Shown piece after piece: positions 45,150 through 55,146 of a stretch of 64,000 nt of DNA. The notes under the pieces are model-generated. The model had not been told where the DNA came from. It saw only the letters and a list, made by a program, of their open reading frames with translations, and did no database searches. Positions within the stretch are counted from its first letter, which is position 1. The number at the start of each line of letters is the position of its first letter. The position numbers and the translations under genes were made by a program. The stretch spans positions 992,001 through 1,056,000 of the forward strand of contig NZ_BSDP01000001.1 in assembly GCF_027925245.1 (NCBI RefSeq). The letters run 5' to 3'. The DNA is from Agromyces rhizosphaerae (GTDB taxonomy: Bacteria > Actinomycetota > Actinomycetes > Actinomycetales > Microbacteriaceae).

Positions 45150-46484
45150 CTAGTGGCTGCCGGTGAACTGCGCTTCCTCGGTCGATCCGACGAGGGCCAG
45201 GGTGGCGCTGGAGGGGTTCAGCGCGGTCGCGATGCGGTCGAAGTAGCCGGTACCGACCTCGCGCTGGTGACGCGTGGCCGTGTAGCCGTCCGCCTCCGAG
45301 GCGAATTCCGCCTCCTGGAGCTCGACGTAGGCGCTCATGTGCCGCTCGCCGTAGTCCTTGGCGAGCGTGAACATGGAGTGGTTGAGGGCGTGGAAGCCCG
45401 CGAGGGTGATGAACTGGAACGCGTACCCCATCGACGCGAGCTCGCGCTGGAACTTCGCGATCTGGTCGTCGTCGAGGTGGCTCTTCCAGTTGAAGCTCGG
45501 CGAGCAGTTGTAGCTGAGGCGCTTGCCCGGGAACTTGGCGTGCACGGCCTCGGCGAACCGGCGGGCCAGGTCGAGGTCGGGCTCGGCCGACTCGACCCAG
45601 AGCATGTCCGCGTACTCGGCGTAGGCGAGGCCGCGGGCGATGACCGGCTCGATGCCGTTCTGCACCTCGTAGAAGCCCTCGGCGGTGCGCTCACCGCTGA
45701 CGAACGGCTTGTCCCGCTCGTCGTGGTCGCTCGTGAGCAGCGTCGCGGCGAGCGCGTCGGTGCGGGCGATGATGATCGACGGCACGCCGGAGACGTCGGC
45801 CGCGAGGCGCGCAGCGTTCAGGGTGCGGATGTGCTGCGAGGTGGGGATGAGCACCTTGCCGCCCATGTGGCCGCACTTCTTCTCGCTGGCGAGCTGGTCC
45901 TCCCAGTGCACGCCGGCCGCGCCGGCCTCGATCATGCCCTGCATGAGCTCGTAGGCGTTCAGCGGGCCGCCGAAGCCGGCCTCGGCGTCGGCGACGATCG
46001 GGGCCATCCAGTCGCGACCGTCGTCCTCGATCTGGCCGGCGCGCAGCAGCGCGTTGTTGATGCGGCGCACGACGGCCGGCACCGAGTTCGCCGGGTACAG
46101 CGACTGGTCGGGGTAGGTCTGGCCCGACAGGTTGGCGTCGGCCGCGACCTGCCAGCCCGAGAGGTAGATGGCCTTGAGGCCGGCGCGCACCTGCTGCACC
46201 GCCTGGTTGCCGGTCAGGGCGCCGAGCGCGGCCGACCACTCCGGGTCGTCCATGCGCTCGAACGCGCTGCCGGTGTTCTTCTGGATGTTCTCCCACAGCT
46301 TCTCCGCACCGCGCTTGGCGAGGGTGCGCTCCTCGCGGACCGGGCCGCGCAGCGAGATGACGTCCTCGGCCGTGTAGTCGCGGCGGATGCCCTCCCAGCG
46401 GGGGTCGGCGTCCCACTCGAGGCGGAGCTCGTCGGCGGTCTGGGTCTGGTCGCCGGGACGTGCGGGCTGCGGTGCGGTGGTCAT
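45150..46484 (-). CDS. aceA: Isocitrate lyase
   Basis: 444 aa. Cleaves isocitrate to glyoxylate and succinate. The catalytic signature KKCGHMGGK is intact, and [10 protein letters not shown] and [12 protein letters not shown] are present. GGAGGAGACC precedes the ATG at 46484; another ATG four codons upstream overlaps it and is unlikely. First gene of the aceA-aceB operon, behind a long regulatory region with a 19-base palindrome. Confidence 0.97.
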   Translation of the reverse strand: MTTAPQPARPGDQTQTADELRLEWDADPRWEGIRRDYTAEDVISLRGPVREERTLAKRGAEKLWENIQKNTGSAFERMDDPEWSAALGALTGNQAVQQVRAGLKAIYLSGWQVAADANLSGQTYPDQSLYPANSVPAVVRRINNALLRAGQIEDDGRDWMAPIVADAEAGFGGPLNAYELMQGMIEAGAAGVHWEDQLASEKKCGHMGGKVLIPTSQHIRTLNAARLAADVSGVPSIIIARTDALAATLLTSDHDERDKPFVSGERTAEGFYEVQNGIEPVIARGLAYAEYADMLWVESAEPDLDLARRFAEAVHAKFPGKRLSYNCSPSFNWKSHLDDDQIAKFQRELASMGYAFQFITLAGFHALNHSMFTLAKDYGERHMSAYVELQEAEFASEADGYTATRHQREVGTGYFDRIATALNPSSATLALVGSTEEAQFTGSH

Positions 46485-46950
46485 GGTCTCCTCCATCGGT
46501 GACTGCGGTCCGGGCGGGGTGCCGGCTGCCGCGAAGTTCGGTTGGTGACATCAACGATGCGGGCCGGCACAACCTCCGGATCGAGAATCTCCGACAGAAA
46601 TCCGGCCGTTCTTCCGCGGCGCGGAAGATCTCCGTTTCGCATCGTTCGGAGCCGCCCCGGCGCCCCGATGCACTCTGTCCGCCGTCGCCGTTCGCGCGTT
46701 CCACCGCTGCATCCGTCGTGGTTTGCCGAATTCACAGACGATGTCGTCGGCACTATCGCCTCTGGGCTACCGAAATCGCAGAGTTGTGTAACACCTCGGT
46801 AAAGCTCTTCCGGACGGTTCGTCCGGCCGGCATCCCGGGTGGGATGATGTGTCGCATTCGCCTCATCGGCGATTGCCCGGCCGCCGGGCGTGACATTGAA
46901 TACCCGGTACACCCCAGCGAGGGTGGCGGTATGCAAGGAGGAATCCCCAC
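46485..46950. promoter_or_regulatory. Divergent control region of aceA and the PotABCD-like operon
   Basis: 466 bases without a gene. The clearest element is TCTTCCGCG-G-CGCGGAAGA (46610-46628), perfect 9-base arms around one base, about 130 bases upstream of aceA: a probable operator or leader hairpin of unknown factor. Between 46720 and 46800 the sequence is AT-richer and probably contains promoters. GGTTTGCCGAATTC near 46722 only partly resembles a RamB box. No coding potential was seen; the 3' part ends with a strong ribosome-binding site for the PotA-like gene. Confidence 0.6.
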
Positions 46951-48132
46951 GTGACAGTGGCAGACACGTCGGAGCAGGCCGCGCCTGCGCCCCGGCCGGA
47001 CGAGAGCGGCACGGATGCCACGGGCACGGTCGTCCTCGACCGCGTGACGAAGCTCTACGGCCAGAACAAGGCCGTCGACGACCTGAGCCTCCGCGTCGAG
47101 GCGGGCGAGTTCATCTCGCTGCTCGGACCGTCGGGCTGCGGCAAGACCACGACCCTCCGCATGATCGCCGGGTTCGAGCAGCCGGATGCCGGTGACATCC
47201 GCATCTCCGGTGCATCCGTGCTCGGCGTGCCGCCCTACAAGCGCCACGTGAACACCGTGTTCCAGGCGTACGCGCTGTTCCCGCACATGTCGGTCGCCGA
47301 GAACATCGCCTACGGGATGCACCAGACGAAGACCCCGAAGTCGGAGATCCGCGAGCGGGTCGTCGAGTCCCTCGACATGGTGCAGATGCGCCGGTTCGCC
47401 GACCGCAAGCCGACCCAGCTCTCGGGCGGCCAGCAGCAGCGCATCGCGCTCGCGCGCGCGCTCGTCAACCGCCCGAGCGTGCTGCTGCTCGACGAGCCGC
47501 TCGGCGCCCTCGACCGGCAGCTCCGCGAGGAGATGCAGCTCGAGCTGAAGATCCTCCAGTCGAAGCTCGGCATCAGCTTCGTGTTCGTCACGCACGACCA
47601 GGGCGAGGCGCTCTCGATGAGCGACCGCATCGCGATCATGCGCGACGGCCGCATCGAGCAGCTCGCCGACGCCGACACCGTCTACGGCGCGCCCGCCTCG
47701 GCCTACGTCGCGGCGTTCGTCGGCCAGCAGAACTTCTTCCCCGGCACGGCCACGGCCGACGCCGACGCGGTCGACACCCCGCACGGCGTGATCCGCAGCA
47801 CCCGCTCGTTCGACACCGTCACCGGCGGCGCGGCCGCGCAGGCGGCCGTGCGGCCCGAGTTCGTCTCGATCTCCGCCGAGGCCCCGGCCTCGCCCGGTGT
47901 CAACGCGGTCGAGGGCCGGCTCATCGGCGTCTCCCACCTGGGCGAGACCATGCAGTACCTCGTGCAGCTCGGCGACGATCTCAGCATCATCGCCCGCCGC
48001 CCGAGCCCGGAGGCGCCGCGCCTGGCGACCGGCAGCACGGTCTGGTGCAGCTGGACGCCCGACAGCGTGCACCTGTTCCCCCTCGACGAGGCCGCGCACG
48101 CCGGCGGCCACGTGGAGCTCCCGACCACCTGA
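46951..48132 (+). CDS. potA: Polyamine-type ABC transporter ATP-binding protein, PotA-like
   Basis: 393 aa. Walker [11 protein letters not shown]-loop [10 protein letters not shown], signature LSGGQQQR, Walker [13 protein letters not shown] and the H-loop THDQ are intact. The C-terminal TOBE-type domain starts near 300. GTG start with AAGGAGG. This is the PotA/PotG group that powers spermidine/putrescine importers. First gene of a potA-D-B-C operon. Confidence 0.92.
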   Translation: MTVADTSEQAAPAPRPDESGTDATGTVVLDRVTKLYGQNKAVDDLSLRVEAGEFISLLGPSGCGKTTTLRMIAGFEQPDAGDIRISGASVLGVPPYKRHVNTVFQAYALFPHMSVAENIAYGMHQTKTPKSEIRERVVESLDMVQMRRFADRKPTQLSGGQQQRIALARALVNRPSVLLLDEPLGALDRQLREEMQLELKILQSKLGISFVFVTHDQGEALSMSDRIAIMRDGRIEQLADADTVYGAPASAYVAAFVGQQNFFPGTATADADAVDTPHGVIRSTRSFDTVTGGAAAQAAVRPEFVSISAEAPASPGVNAVEGRLIGVSHLGETMQYLVQLGDDLSIIARRPSPEAPRLATGSTVWCSWTPDSVHLFPLDEAAHAGGHVELPTT

Positions 48133-48208
48133 CCCGCACCACAGCAGCACCACCCAGCACCACCGCACCACCCATCCCCCTGCAGCCGAAGAACACCAGG
48201 AGTGCCCC

Positions 48209-49390
48209 ATGGCCGACAACGAATCCCTGAAGATCCTCGCCCCCGCGAGCCAGGTGCCCACGATCGCCCGCAACCTGAACCGCCGCCGCTTCCTCAGCTT
48301 CGCCGCTGCGGCCGGTGGCGCCGGCGTCCTCGCCGCGTGCACCCCGGGCGGCGCCGAGTCGTCCGCCCCGCAGGCGACGGGCGGCGAGCTCGAGGACTCG
48401 CTCTCCATCTACACCTGGGGCGACTACGACGACCCGGGCGTGATCGAGACCTTCACGACCGAGAACGGGCCGACCATCACGCTCGACTCGTACAACTCGA
48501 ACGAGGAGCTCGTCTCGAAGCTCATCGCCGCCAACGGCACCTCGGGCTACGACATCATCGTCCCGACCGGCCCGTTCATCCCGCAGATGATCGAGAACGG
48601 CCTGTTCACCCCGCTGAACCTCGACCTCATCCCGAACATCGAGCACGTCGACCCCGAGTTCCTCGGCCTCGCCTGGGACCCCGAGAACGAGTACTCCATC
48701 TGCAAGGCGTGGGGCACCACCGGCTACGTGTACGACACGACGGTCATCGACCGCGAGCTCACCACGTGGGCGGACTTCCTCGACGCCGCGCAGAACGAGG
48801 CCAGCGGCAGCGTCTCGATGCTCGACGACCCGATCGCGATCGCCGGCGCGTACCTCTGGTCGAAGGGCGAGTCGCAGTCCACGACCGACGAGACGCTCCT
48901 CGCCGAGGCCGAGGACTACATGGTCAACAACATCGCGCCGCACATCTCGACCTTCGAGTCGTACCCGGGCGGCACGATCATCCCGACGAACGCCGCCGCC
49001 CTCGTGCAGACCTGGAACGGCGACGCGCGCCTCGGCATCCTCGAGTCGTCGACTCCGGAGAACTGGAAGTGGGTCCTCCCCGCCCCGACCACCGAGATCT
49101 GGATGGACAACTGGGCGATCGCGGCCGGCGCCCCGCACCCCGAGGCGGCGCACGCGTTCATCAACTACGTGCTCACCCCGGAGAACTCGCTGCTCGAGCT
49201 CGACTACATCGGCTACAACACCGGTGGCGCGGACATCGAGGCGGCAGCCGAGGAGTACGGCGTCGAACTGCCGGAGCTCATCTTCTTCACGTCCGACCAG
49301 CTCGCGACGATGCAGGAGACCACCATCAACGAGGCCCAGCAGACCATCGTCGACATCTGGAACAAGACGAAGGTCGCCGCTGGTGCGTAG
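48209..49390 (+). CDS. potD: Polyamine-type extracellular binding lipoprotein, PotD-like
   Basis: 393 aa. A twin-arginine-like signal (NRRRFLSF) with a lipobox ending at Cys44 indicates Tat export and lipid anchoring. The mature part begins SLSIYTWGDYDDPGVIETFTTENG, the usual start of spermidine/putrescine-binding proteins. CAGGAG precedes the ATG. The 75-base spacer after the ATPase gene is nearly free of G and rich in CAC/CCA. Confidence 0.92.
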   Translation: MADNESLKILAPASQVPTIARNLNRRRFLSFAAAAGGAGVLAACTPGGAESSAPQATGGELEDSLSIYTWGDYDDPGVIETFTTENGPTITLDSYNSNEELVSKLIAANGTSGYDIIVPTGPFIPQMIENGLFTPLNLDLIPNIEHVDPEFLGLAWDPENEYSICKAWGTTGYVYDTTVIDRELTTWADFLDAAQNEASGSVSMLDDPIAIAGAYLWSKGESQSTTDETLLAEAEDYMVNNIAPHISTFESYPGGTIIPTNAAALVQTWNGDARLGILESSTPENWKWVLPAPTTEIWMDNWAIAAGAPHPEAAHAFINYVLTPENSLLELDYIGYNTGGADIEAAAEEYGVELPELIFFTSDQLATMQETTINEAQQTIVDIWNKTKVAAGA

Positions 49391-50291
49391 TCCGAAGTTC
49401 GCGCTGGCCACGCCCGCATGGGCGTGGCTGGTCGCGTTCTTCATCATCCCGGTCGGGATGGTGATCTACTTCAGCTTCGGCTACAAGCCGGGCATCTTCG
49501 GCACGCACGCCACCGACGTGCTGTCGTTCGACCGGTACGTCGAGGCGTTCTCGCCGGTGTTCTTCGCCACGTTCATGAACACCCTCTGGGTGGGCGTGCT
49601 CGGCACCCTGCTCTGCCTGGTGATCGGCGCGCCGGTCGCCTACTGGATGGCCGTCAAGGCGCCGCCGAACCGCCGCGGGCTGCTGCTCGCGCTGGTCATG
49701 GTGCCGTTCTGGACGAACTTCCTGGTCCGCACCATCGGCTGGCAGATCCTGCTGGCCCCGCAGGGCCTCCTCGGCGGGCTCGACCTGCTGTACACCCGCG
49801 GCGGCGTGCTGCTCGGCGTGGTGTACAACTACCTGCCGCTGATGATCCTGCCGCTGTTCGTCGCGTTCGACCGCGTGGGCGACCCCATGCGAGAGGCCGC
49901 GAAGGACCTCGGCGCCGGCCGCATCCGCACCTTCCTGAGCGTCACGGTGCCGCTGGCCCGCCCCGGCATCATCGCCGGTGTGCTGCTGGTGTTCATCCCC
50001 CTCATGGGCGACTACATCACCGCGACCGTGCTCGGCGGCGCGCAGGGCAACATGGTCGGCCAGCTCGTGGCCAGCCAGTTCCAGACCGCGCAGAACTGGG
50101 CGCTCGGCTCGGCGATGGCCGTGCTGCTGATCCTCGTCATCATGGCGACGGTCGCGGTCGGCGGGCTCATCGTCTGGCTCGTGACGATGCCCTCGCGCAT
50201 GCGCCGGCGACTCGTCATCGGCGACGCGGAGGCGAACGCGACGAGCACCCGCAGCATCCCGGCATCGGCCGCGACGGAGGCACAGTCATGA
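49383..50291 (+). CDS. potB: Polyamine-type ABC permease, PotB-like
   Basis: 302 aa with six helices and the EAA loop MREAAKDLGAGRIRTF, followed by SVTVPL. The GTG start overlaps the PotD-like gene by 8 bases. The 3' end overlaps the next permease as ATGA, ensuring equal amounts of both subunits. Confidence 0.9.
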   Translation: MRSPKFALATPAWAWLVAFFIIPVGMVIYFSFGYKPGIFGTHATDVLSFDRYVEAFSPVFFATFMNTLWVGVLGTLLCLVIGAPVAYWMAVKAPPNRRGLLLALVMVPFWTNFLVRTIGWQILLAPQGLLGGLDLLYTRGGVLLGVVYNYLPLMILPLFVAFDRVGDPMREAAKDLGAGRIRTFLSVTVPLARPGIIAGVLLVFIPLMGDYITATVLGGAQGNMVGQLVASQFQTAQNWALGSAMAVLLILVIMATVAVGGLIVWLVTMPSRMRRRLVIGDAEANATSTRSIPASAATEAQS

Positions 50292-51202
50292 CCGCCCTGA
50301 ACGAACGACCCGCGGTCGGCACGGCGGATGCCCCCGGTGCATCCGCTCCCGAGATCCGGCCGGCGCGCAAGTCGGCGTCCGACATCGCGCTCACCGTCTG
50401 GAGCGTGCTGGTCTTCGGCTTCCTGTTCGTGCCGATCATCGTCATCATCATCTATTCGTTCAACACGGGCCGCCTGCTGGTCGCGTGGGACGGCTTCGGC
50501 ATCGACGCGTTCCTCACGATCTTCCAGAAGCCCGCGATCCAGAACGCGGTGATGGTCTCGATCCAGTCGGGCATCATCGCGGCGTTCATCGCCACGACGC
50601 TCGGCACGCTCGCCGGCATCGCGATGGCGAGCCGACCGGGCAAGTGGGTCGGCTGGTTCCTCGTGCTGCTGCTGCTGGTGTCGGTCACCCCCGAGATCGT
50701 CGACGCCGTGGCGCTGCTGCCGTGGCTCGTGACCCTGGGCCAGGACTTCGGCCTGACGCTGTTCAACAACGGCATCGCGCGCCTGGTCGTCGGTCACACG
50801 CTGTTCGCGACGGCGGTCGTGTCGTACATCGTTCGCGCCCGCCTCGCGGGCCTGGACGCGCAGCTACAGGAGGCATCCGCCGACCTGTACGCGACGCCGA
50901 TCAAGACGTTCTTCAAGGTGACGCTGCCGCTCGCGATGCCCGCCGTGCTCGCCGGCTTCCTGCTGTCGTTCACGCTGAGCCTCGACAACACGATCGTCTC
51001 GGCGTTCGTGCAGGTCTCGGGCGCGACGCCGTGGCCGGTGTACGTGCTGAGCGCGGTGCGCACGGGCCTGCGGCCCGAGATCGCCGCGGTCTCGACGCTG
51101 ATGCTGCTGCTGACGCTGATCGCGCTCGCGTTCGTCGCGTTCGTGCTGCGCCGGGCCGGCGACTCGGCGACGCAGATCGCGCGGACGATGACTGGGAATT
51201 GA
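50288..51202 (+). CDS. potC: Polyamine-type ABC permease, PotC-like
   Basis: 304 aa, six helices. The EAA motif reads LQEASADLYATPIKTFFKVTLPL. The polar N-terminus (residues 1-30) contains a perfect GCGGATGC/GCATCCGC inverted repeat in the DNA (50324-50331, 50339-50346). Fourth gene of the pot-like operon. Confidence 0.9.
   Translation: MTALNERPAVGTADAPGASAPEIRPARKSASDIALTVWSVLVFGFLFVPIIVIIIYSFNTGRLLVAWDGFGIDAFLTIFQKPAIQNAVMVSIQSGIIAAFIATTLGTLAGIAMASRPGKWVGWFLVLLLLVSVTPEIVDAVALLPWLVTLGQDFGLTLFNNGIARLVVGHTLFATAVVSYIVRARLAGLDAQLQEASADLYATPIKTFFKVTLPLAMPAVLAGFLLSFTLSLDNTIVSAFVQVSGATPWPVYVLSAVRTGLRPEIAAVSTLMLLLTLIALAFVAFVLRRAGDSATQIARTMTGN
50324..50346. repeat. Inverted pair of the GGATGC word in the PotC-like gene
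   Basis: GCGGATGC (50324-50331) and GCATCCGC (50339-50346), perfect 8-base arms with a 7-base loop, in the variable N-terminal codons of the permease gene. Confidence 0.85.
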
Positions 51203-51215
51203 GCACCAACTGAAC

Positions 51216-52874
51216 ATGCAGCAGCACGCCGACCTCGTCTTCTCGGGCGGCCCGGTCTTCACGGCCACCACGCAGCGCAACCGGGCGACCGCGGTCGCCG
51301 TGACGGGCGGGCGCATCGTCGCCGTCGGCCACGACGAGGTGCGCGAGCTGATCGGGCCGCACACCGAGCAGGTCGACCTGGCCGGGCGGATGCTGGTGCC
51401 GGGGTTCCAGGACGCGCACGCGCACCCGGTGTGGGGCGGGCTGGACCTGATGCGCTGCAACCTCGCGCACGTGTTCGGCACGCCGCAGCTGTACCTCGAC
51501 ATGATCGCCGAGTACGCGGCCGCGCGCCCCGACGACGAGTGGGTGCTCGGCGGCGGCTGGACGATGAGCGCGTTCCCGGGCGGCACGCCGCTGGCGGCCG
51601 ACCTCGACCGCGTGGTGCCCGACCGGCCGGCGTTCCTGCCGAACCGCGACGGCCACGGCGCGTGGGTCAACTCGGTCGCGTTGCGACTGGCGGGCATCGA
51701 CCGGCACACGCCCGACCCGGCCGACGGGCGCATCGAGCGCGATGCCGACGGCAACCCGTCGGGCACGCTGCACGAGGGCGCGATGTCGCTCGTGAACCGG
51801 CTGCTGCCGCGCACGACCGACGACGAGCTGCAGCAGGCGGTGCTGCTGGGCCAGGAGTTCCTGCACTCGTACGGCGTGACGGGGTGGCAGGACGCGATCG
51901 TCGGGTCGTACGGCGACGCGGGCGACGCCGGGCCCGCCTACGTGCAGGCCGCCGAGCGCGGGCTGCTCACCGGCCGCGTGGTCGGCGCGATCTGGTGGGA
52001 CCGCACGCGCGGCCTCGAGCAGATCGACGACCTGGTGGCCAAGCGGGAGGCGTATCGGGGCGGCCGGTTCGCGTCGACCAGCATCAAGCTGATGCAGGAC
52101 GGCGTGCCGGAGAACTTCACGGCGTCGATGCTCGAGCCGTACTGCGATGGCCACGGGCATCCGTCGGACAATTCGGGCATCTCGTTCATCGCGCCCGAGG
52201 TGCTGAACGAGGCGGTGCCCAGGCTCGACGCGCTGGGCTTCCAGGCGCACTTCCACGCGATCGGCGACCGCGCCGTGCGCGAGTGCCTCGACGCCGTGGA
52301 GCATGCGATCACCCGCAACGGCCGCAGCGACCATCGTCACCACATCTCGCACATCCAGGTCATCCACCCCGACGACCTGCACCGGTTCCGCGAGCTCGAC
52401 GTCGTGGCGAACATGCAGATGCTCTGGGCCGCGTACGAGCCGCAGATGGTGGAGCTCACGCTGCCGTTCCTCGGCGACGAGCGCGCGGCCTGGCAGTACC
52501 CGTTCGGCGACCTGCTGCGCTCGGGCGCGGTGCTCGCGGCCGGCAGCGACTGGTCGGTGACCTCGCCGAACCCGATGTCGGCCATCCACACGGCGGTGAA
52601 CCGGAAGTCGGCGCCCGGCCTCGAGGAGGGCGAGTACGACCCCTTCTACATCGGCCAGCGCCTCGACCTCGGCACCGCGCTCACCGCCTACACGGCGGGC
52701 TCGGCCTACGTGAACCACCTCGACGACCTGACCGGCACGATCGAGGTCGGCAAGTACGCCGACCTGACGGTGCTCGACCGCGACCCCTTCGCCGCGCCCG
52801 ACGACGAGATCGGCCTCACCACCGTGGAGCAGACCTTCGTCGAGGGCGAGCGGGTGTACGCCTCAGGTTCCTGA
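51216..52874 (+). CDS. Amidohydrolase family protein, YtcJ-like
   Basis: 552 aa. Metal-binding HxH in FQDAHAHPVW, further His in FHAIGDRA and HHISHIQV, and Asp in AAGSDWSV complete the amidohydrolase centre. YtcJ-like proteins act on N-acyl or formyl bonds, but the substrate is unknown. It begins 14 bases after the PotC-like gene and is in the same operon, suggesting it handles an imported amine or amide (inference). Confidence 0.9.
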   Translation: MQQHADLVFSGGPVFTATTQRNRATAVAVTGGRIVAVGHDEVRELIGPHTEQVDLAGRMLVPGFQDAHAHPVWGGLDLMRCNLAHVFGTPQLYLDMIAEYAAARPDDEWVLGGGWTMSAFPGGTPLAADLDRVVPDRPAFLPNRDGHGAWVNSVALRLAGIDRHTPDPADGRIERDADGNPSGTLHEGAMSLVNRLLPRTTDDELQQAVLLGQEFLHSYGVTGWQDAIVGSYGDAGDAGPAYVQAAERGLLTGRVVGAIWWDRTRGLEQIDDLVAKREAYRGGRFASTSIKLMQDGVPENFTASMLEPYCDGHGHPSDNSGISFIAPEVLNEAVPRLDALGFQAHFHAIGDRAVRECLDAVEHAITRNGRSDHRHHISHIQVIHPDDLHRFRELDVVANMQMLWAAYEPQMVELTLPFLGDERAAWQYPFGDLLRSGAVLAAGSDWSVTSPNPMSAIHTAVNRKSAPGLEEGEYDPFYIGQRLDLGTALTAYTAGSAYVNHLDDLTGTIEVGKYADLTVLDRDPFAAPDDEIGLTTVEQTFVEGERVYASGS

Positions 52875-52887
52875 GCCGCTCGGCCTC

Positions 52888-53322
52888 CTAGGCCGGGCAG
52901 ATCTCCTCGAACGCGACGGACGCCGCCCCGAACTCCTCGACCGTCGTCGTGAACGCGTCGAGGTCGATCGCGGTCGGATCGTCGGCGGCGGCGGCGAGCA
53001 CGTCGGCCATGGCGCCGACCTGGGTCGAGAACTCGAGGGCCGCGTCGCGCACCTCGGCGTTGCCGACCTCGTCCTGCGCCGTCTGGGCCAGCGTGTCTGC
53101 GAACGCCTCGAGTCGCTCGGCGGCCTGGGTCGGGTCGGCGGATGCCTCCGCGAAGGCGTCCTCGATGCCCATGCCCTCGGCCAGCTCCGCGCCGGCGGTG
53201 TTGAGCACGCCGCAGGCCTCCTCGGTGGACTGATCCGCGGAGGCTCCGGAGGCGGTGCCGGTGCACCCGGCGAGCAGCAGTGCGGAGAGGGCGATGGGAG
53301 CGAGGAACGCAGAGCGGTGCAT
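52888..53322 (-). CDS. Small secreted lipoprotein
   Basis: 144 aa. Signal peptide with lipobox ending at Cys20; the mature part is acidic and Ala-rich with predicted helices and two further cysteines (EEACGVL and EEICPA), which could form a disulphide. No family recognised. GGAAG precedes the ATG at 53322. Convergent with the amidohydrolase. Confidence 0.75.
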   Translation of the reverse strand: MHRSAFLAPIALSALLLAGCTGTASGASADQSTEEACGVLNTAGAELAEGMGIEDAFAEASADPTQAAERLEAFADTLAQTAQDEVGNAEVRDAALEFSTQVGAMADVLAAAADDPTAIDLDAFTTTVEEFGAASVAFEEICPA

Positions 53323-53437
53323 GGAGGTTCTTCCGGTCGTGAGCGCGCGCCGATCGGCGCGGAAATGCCAGTCAACCACGGTGCCGTGTGAAACCCGTGC
53401 ACGTGTGGACGGCACGCGTCATCGCGCCATCGCCCGA

Positions 53438-55039
53438 TCAGAACGGAGCGTCTTCGGGCGGTGGATCGGGCGGCGCAGGCGAACCGCGCCCGCCGTCGGG
53501 CGCGCCCGTACCGATGCGGCGCTCGGGCTCGGTCGAGTACTCGCGCCCGGTCGGACTCCGCCAGTGCAGCACCCCGCCCGGCGCCGGCTGCACGCGCCAT
53601 CCACCCTCGTGTTTCAGGTGGTGGTGTCGTGCGCACAGGTGCGCGAGGTTGTCGTGCCGGGTCTCGCCGCCCGCGGCCCAGTCGACGGTGTGGTCGACCT
53701 CGCATCGTGCGGCCGCTCTTGTGCACCCCGGGAACCGGCAGGTGCCGTCGCGCACGCGCAGCCACGCGCGCAGGTCGGGAGGCACGGTGTAGCTCTCCCG
53801 GCCGACCGAAAGCACGGTGCCCGCCTCGGGGTGGGTGAGCAGCCGCTTCCACGAGGGCGCCGCTCCGGCGAGCTCGCGCGCCACGTCGACCGGGATCGGC
53901 CCGTACCCCTCGAGCTCGGCGGGCTCGTCTCCGTGCCCGAGCAGCGCCATGACCGGCACTGTCACAGTGACGGTCGGGCGGATGCCCCGCCGGCGCGGTC
54001 GCGCACTGCCCGACGTGTCGCGAGCGTCGCCCGACTCGCAAGCCGCGACCGACGAACGCCCGATGAGCCCGCGCTCCACGCCATCGCCCACACCCTCACG
54101 GCCGGCATCAACGGCGTCACCGGCGGCGGGTCCGACCGAGCCGCACGACGACCCGCCGGTCAGCAGGTCGGCGAACACATCCGCCCGCAGCTGGGCCATC
54201 GTGCGCTGCTCGCCCTCGGCCGAGCCCAGCTCCCCCGCGAGGTCGTCGAGCTGCGCGTCGATCGACGCCGCGCGCACAGCAGGCAGGTACGCGCCGAGCC
54301 ATGCCATGCCGTCGCGCTCGGGCGTGATGCGCACGTGGCGCTCGGCGGCTGCGGCCGCGACGCGGGCCTCGACCGAATCGGGATGCATCTGCTCCCGCAT
54401 CCGCCGCGCGCGGCGCCGGAACTGCGCCGGGGTCGTCTGCTCGGCCATGGGCAGCACGGCCGCCTCGTACGCGGAATGAGCCTCGGACGGCAGCGACGAA
54501 ACCTCGTCGGCGATCGTGCGCGCGTGCGTGAAGGTGATGCGCCCGGACTCGGCCGCGGCGAGCGTGGCGTCGGCACCGTCGGCCAGCCGCGACGCATCCG
54601 CCAGCCACCGGGACACCGCACCCTCGGCGGATCGGGTGGCGCAGGCGACCTCGGCCGTCACCGACCGGTGCGCGAGTTCGCGCCGCCGCGACGGCGCCTC
54701 GACGCGCAGCCCCCTGGCCTCGCGCTCCGCGGCCCGCGACTCCTCCAGCTCGAGCGCCCGCAACCGTGCCCGCTCGAGCACCCGCGCACGCCGTGCGGCG
54801 ATGCGCTCGAGCTGCCGCGTGAGCGACGCGACCTCGTCGATCTCGAGGTCGAGCAGGTGCTCGGGCCGCACGCCGTGCTCGGCTTCACACCCCTCTGCGT
54901 CGGCCCGCACGAGCTCCCACCACGCCTCGACGTCGCGGTCGAACAGCGCCCACTCGGCGTCGATCTCGTCGGGCGCGGGCAGACGCGCAGGCAACTGCTC
55001 GAGCAGCACCGCGACACCCGTCGCGGCCTGCTCCCGCAT
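53438..55039 (-). CDS. DUF222 protein with C-terminal HNH endonuclease domain
   Basis: 533 aa from the ATG at 55039; a GTG at 55060 is a possible earlier start. DUF222 occupies about 25-300, and the HNH domain is near the C-terminus (CRFPGCTRAAARCEVDHTVDWAAGGETRHDNLAHLCARHHHLKHEGGW). These multicopy proteins (related to Mycobacterium 13E12 repeats) are frequent in actinobacteria and of unclear function. A variable Ser/Gly-rich segment separates the domains. Confidence 0.88.
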   Translation of the reverse strand: MREQAATGVAVLLEQLPARLPAPDEIDAEWALFDRDVEAWWELVRADAEGCEAEHGVRPEHLLDLEIDEVASLTRQLERIAARRARVLERARLRALELEESRAAEREARGLRVEAPSRRRELAHRSVTAEVACATRSAEGAVSRWLADASRLADGADATLAAAESGRITFTHARTIADEVSSLPSEAHSAYEAAVLPMAEQTTPAQFRRRARRMREQMHPDSVEARVAAAAAERHVRITPERDGMAWLGAYLPAVRAASIDAQLDDLAGELGSAEGEQRTMAQLRADVFADLLTGGSSCGSVGPAAGDAVDAGREGVGDGVERGLIGRSSVAACESGDARDTSGSARPRRRGIRPTVTVTVPVMALLGHGDEPAELEGYGPIPVDVARELAGAAPSWKRLLTHPEAGTVLSVGRESYTVPPDLRAWLRVRDGTCRFPGCTRAAARCEVDHTVDWAAGGETRHDNLAHLCARHHHLKHEGGWRVQPAPGGVLHWRSPTGREYSTEPERRIGTGAPDGGRGSPAPPDPPPEDAPF

Positions 55040-55146
55040 GCCCTCGCCCGCCTCTTCCACGTCTTCATTCGACCAGTACCCACCGACATTCGGGCCGCTT
55101 CTGCGCGCCCCGCTCCGGCGCCCCGAACACCCCGCTGCGCTACCGT

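Noticed and set aside
43602..46502. 966-codon plus-strand frame across aceB and aceA
   Set aside because: It spans two well-identified enzymes and their ribosome-binding site on the other strand; composition is that of an antisense shadow.
53438..55039. DUF222/HNH gene as a mobile intron or insertion element
   Set aside because: No terminal repeats, no target duplication and no interrupted gene are visible; these proteins are common single chromosomal genes in actinobacteria.
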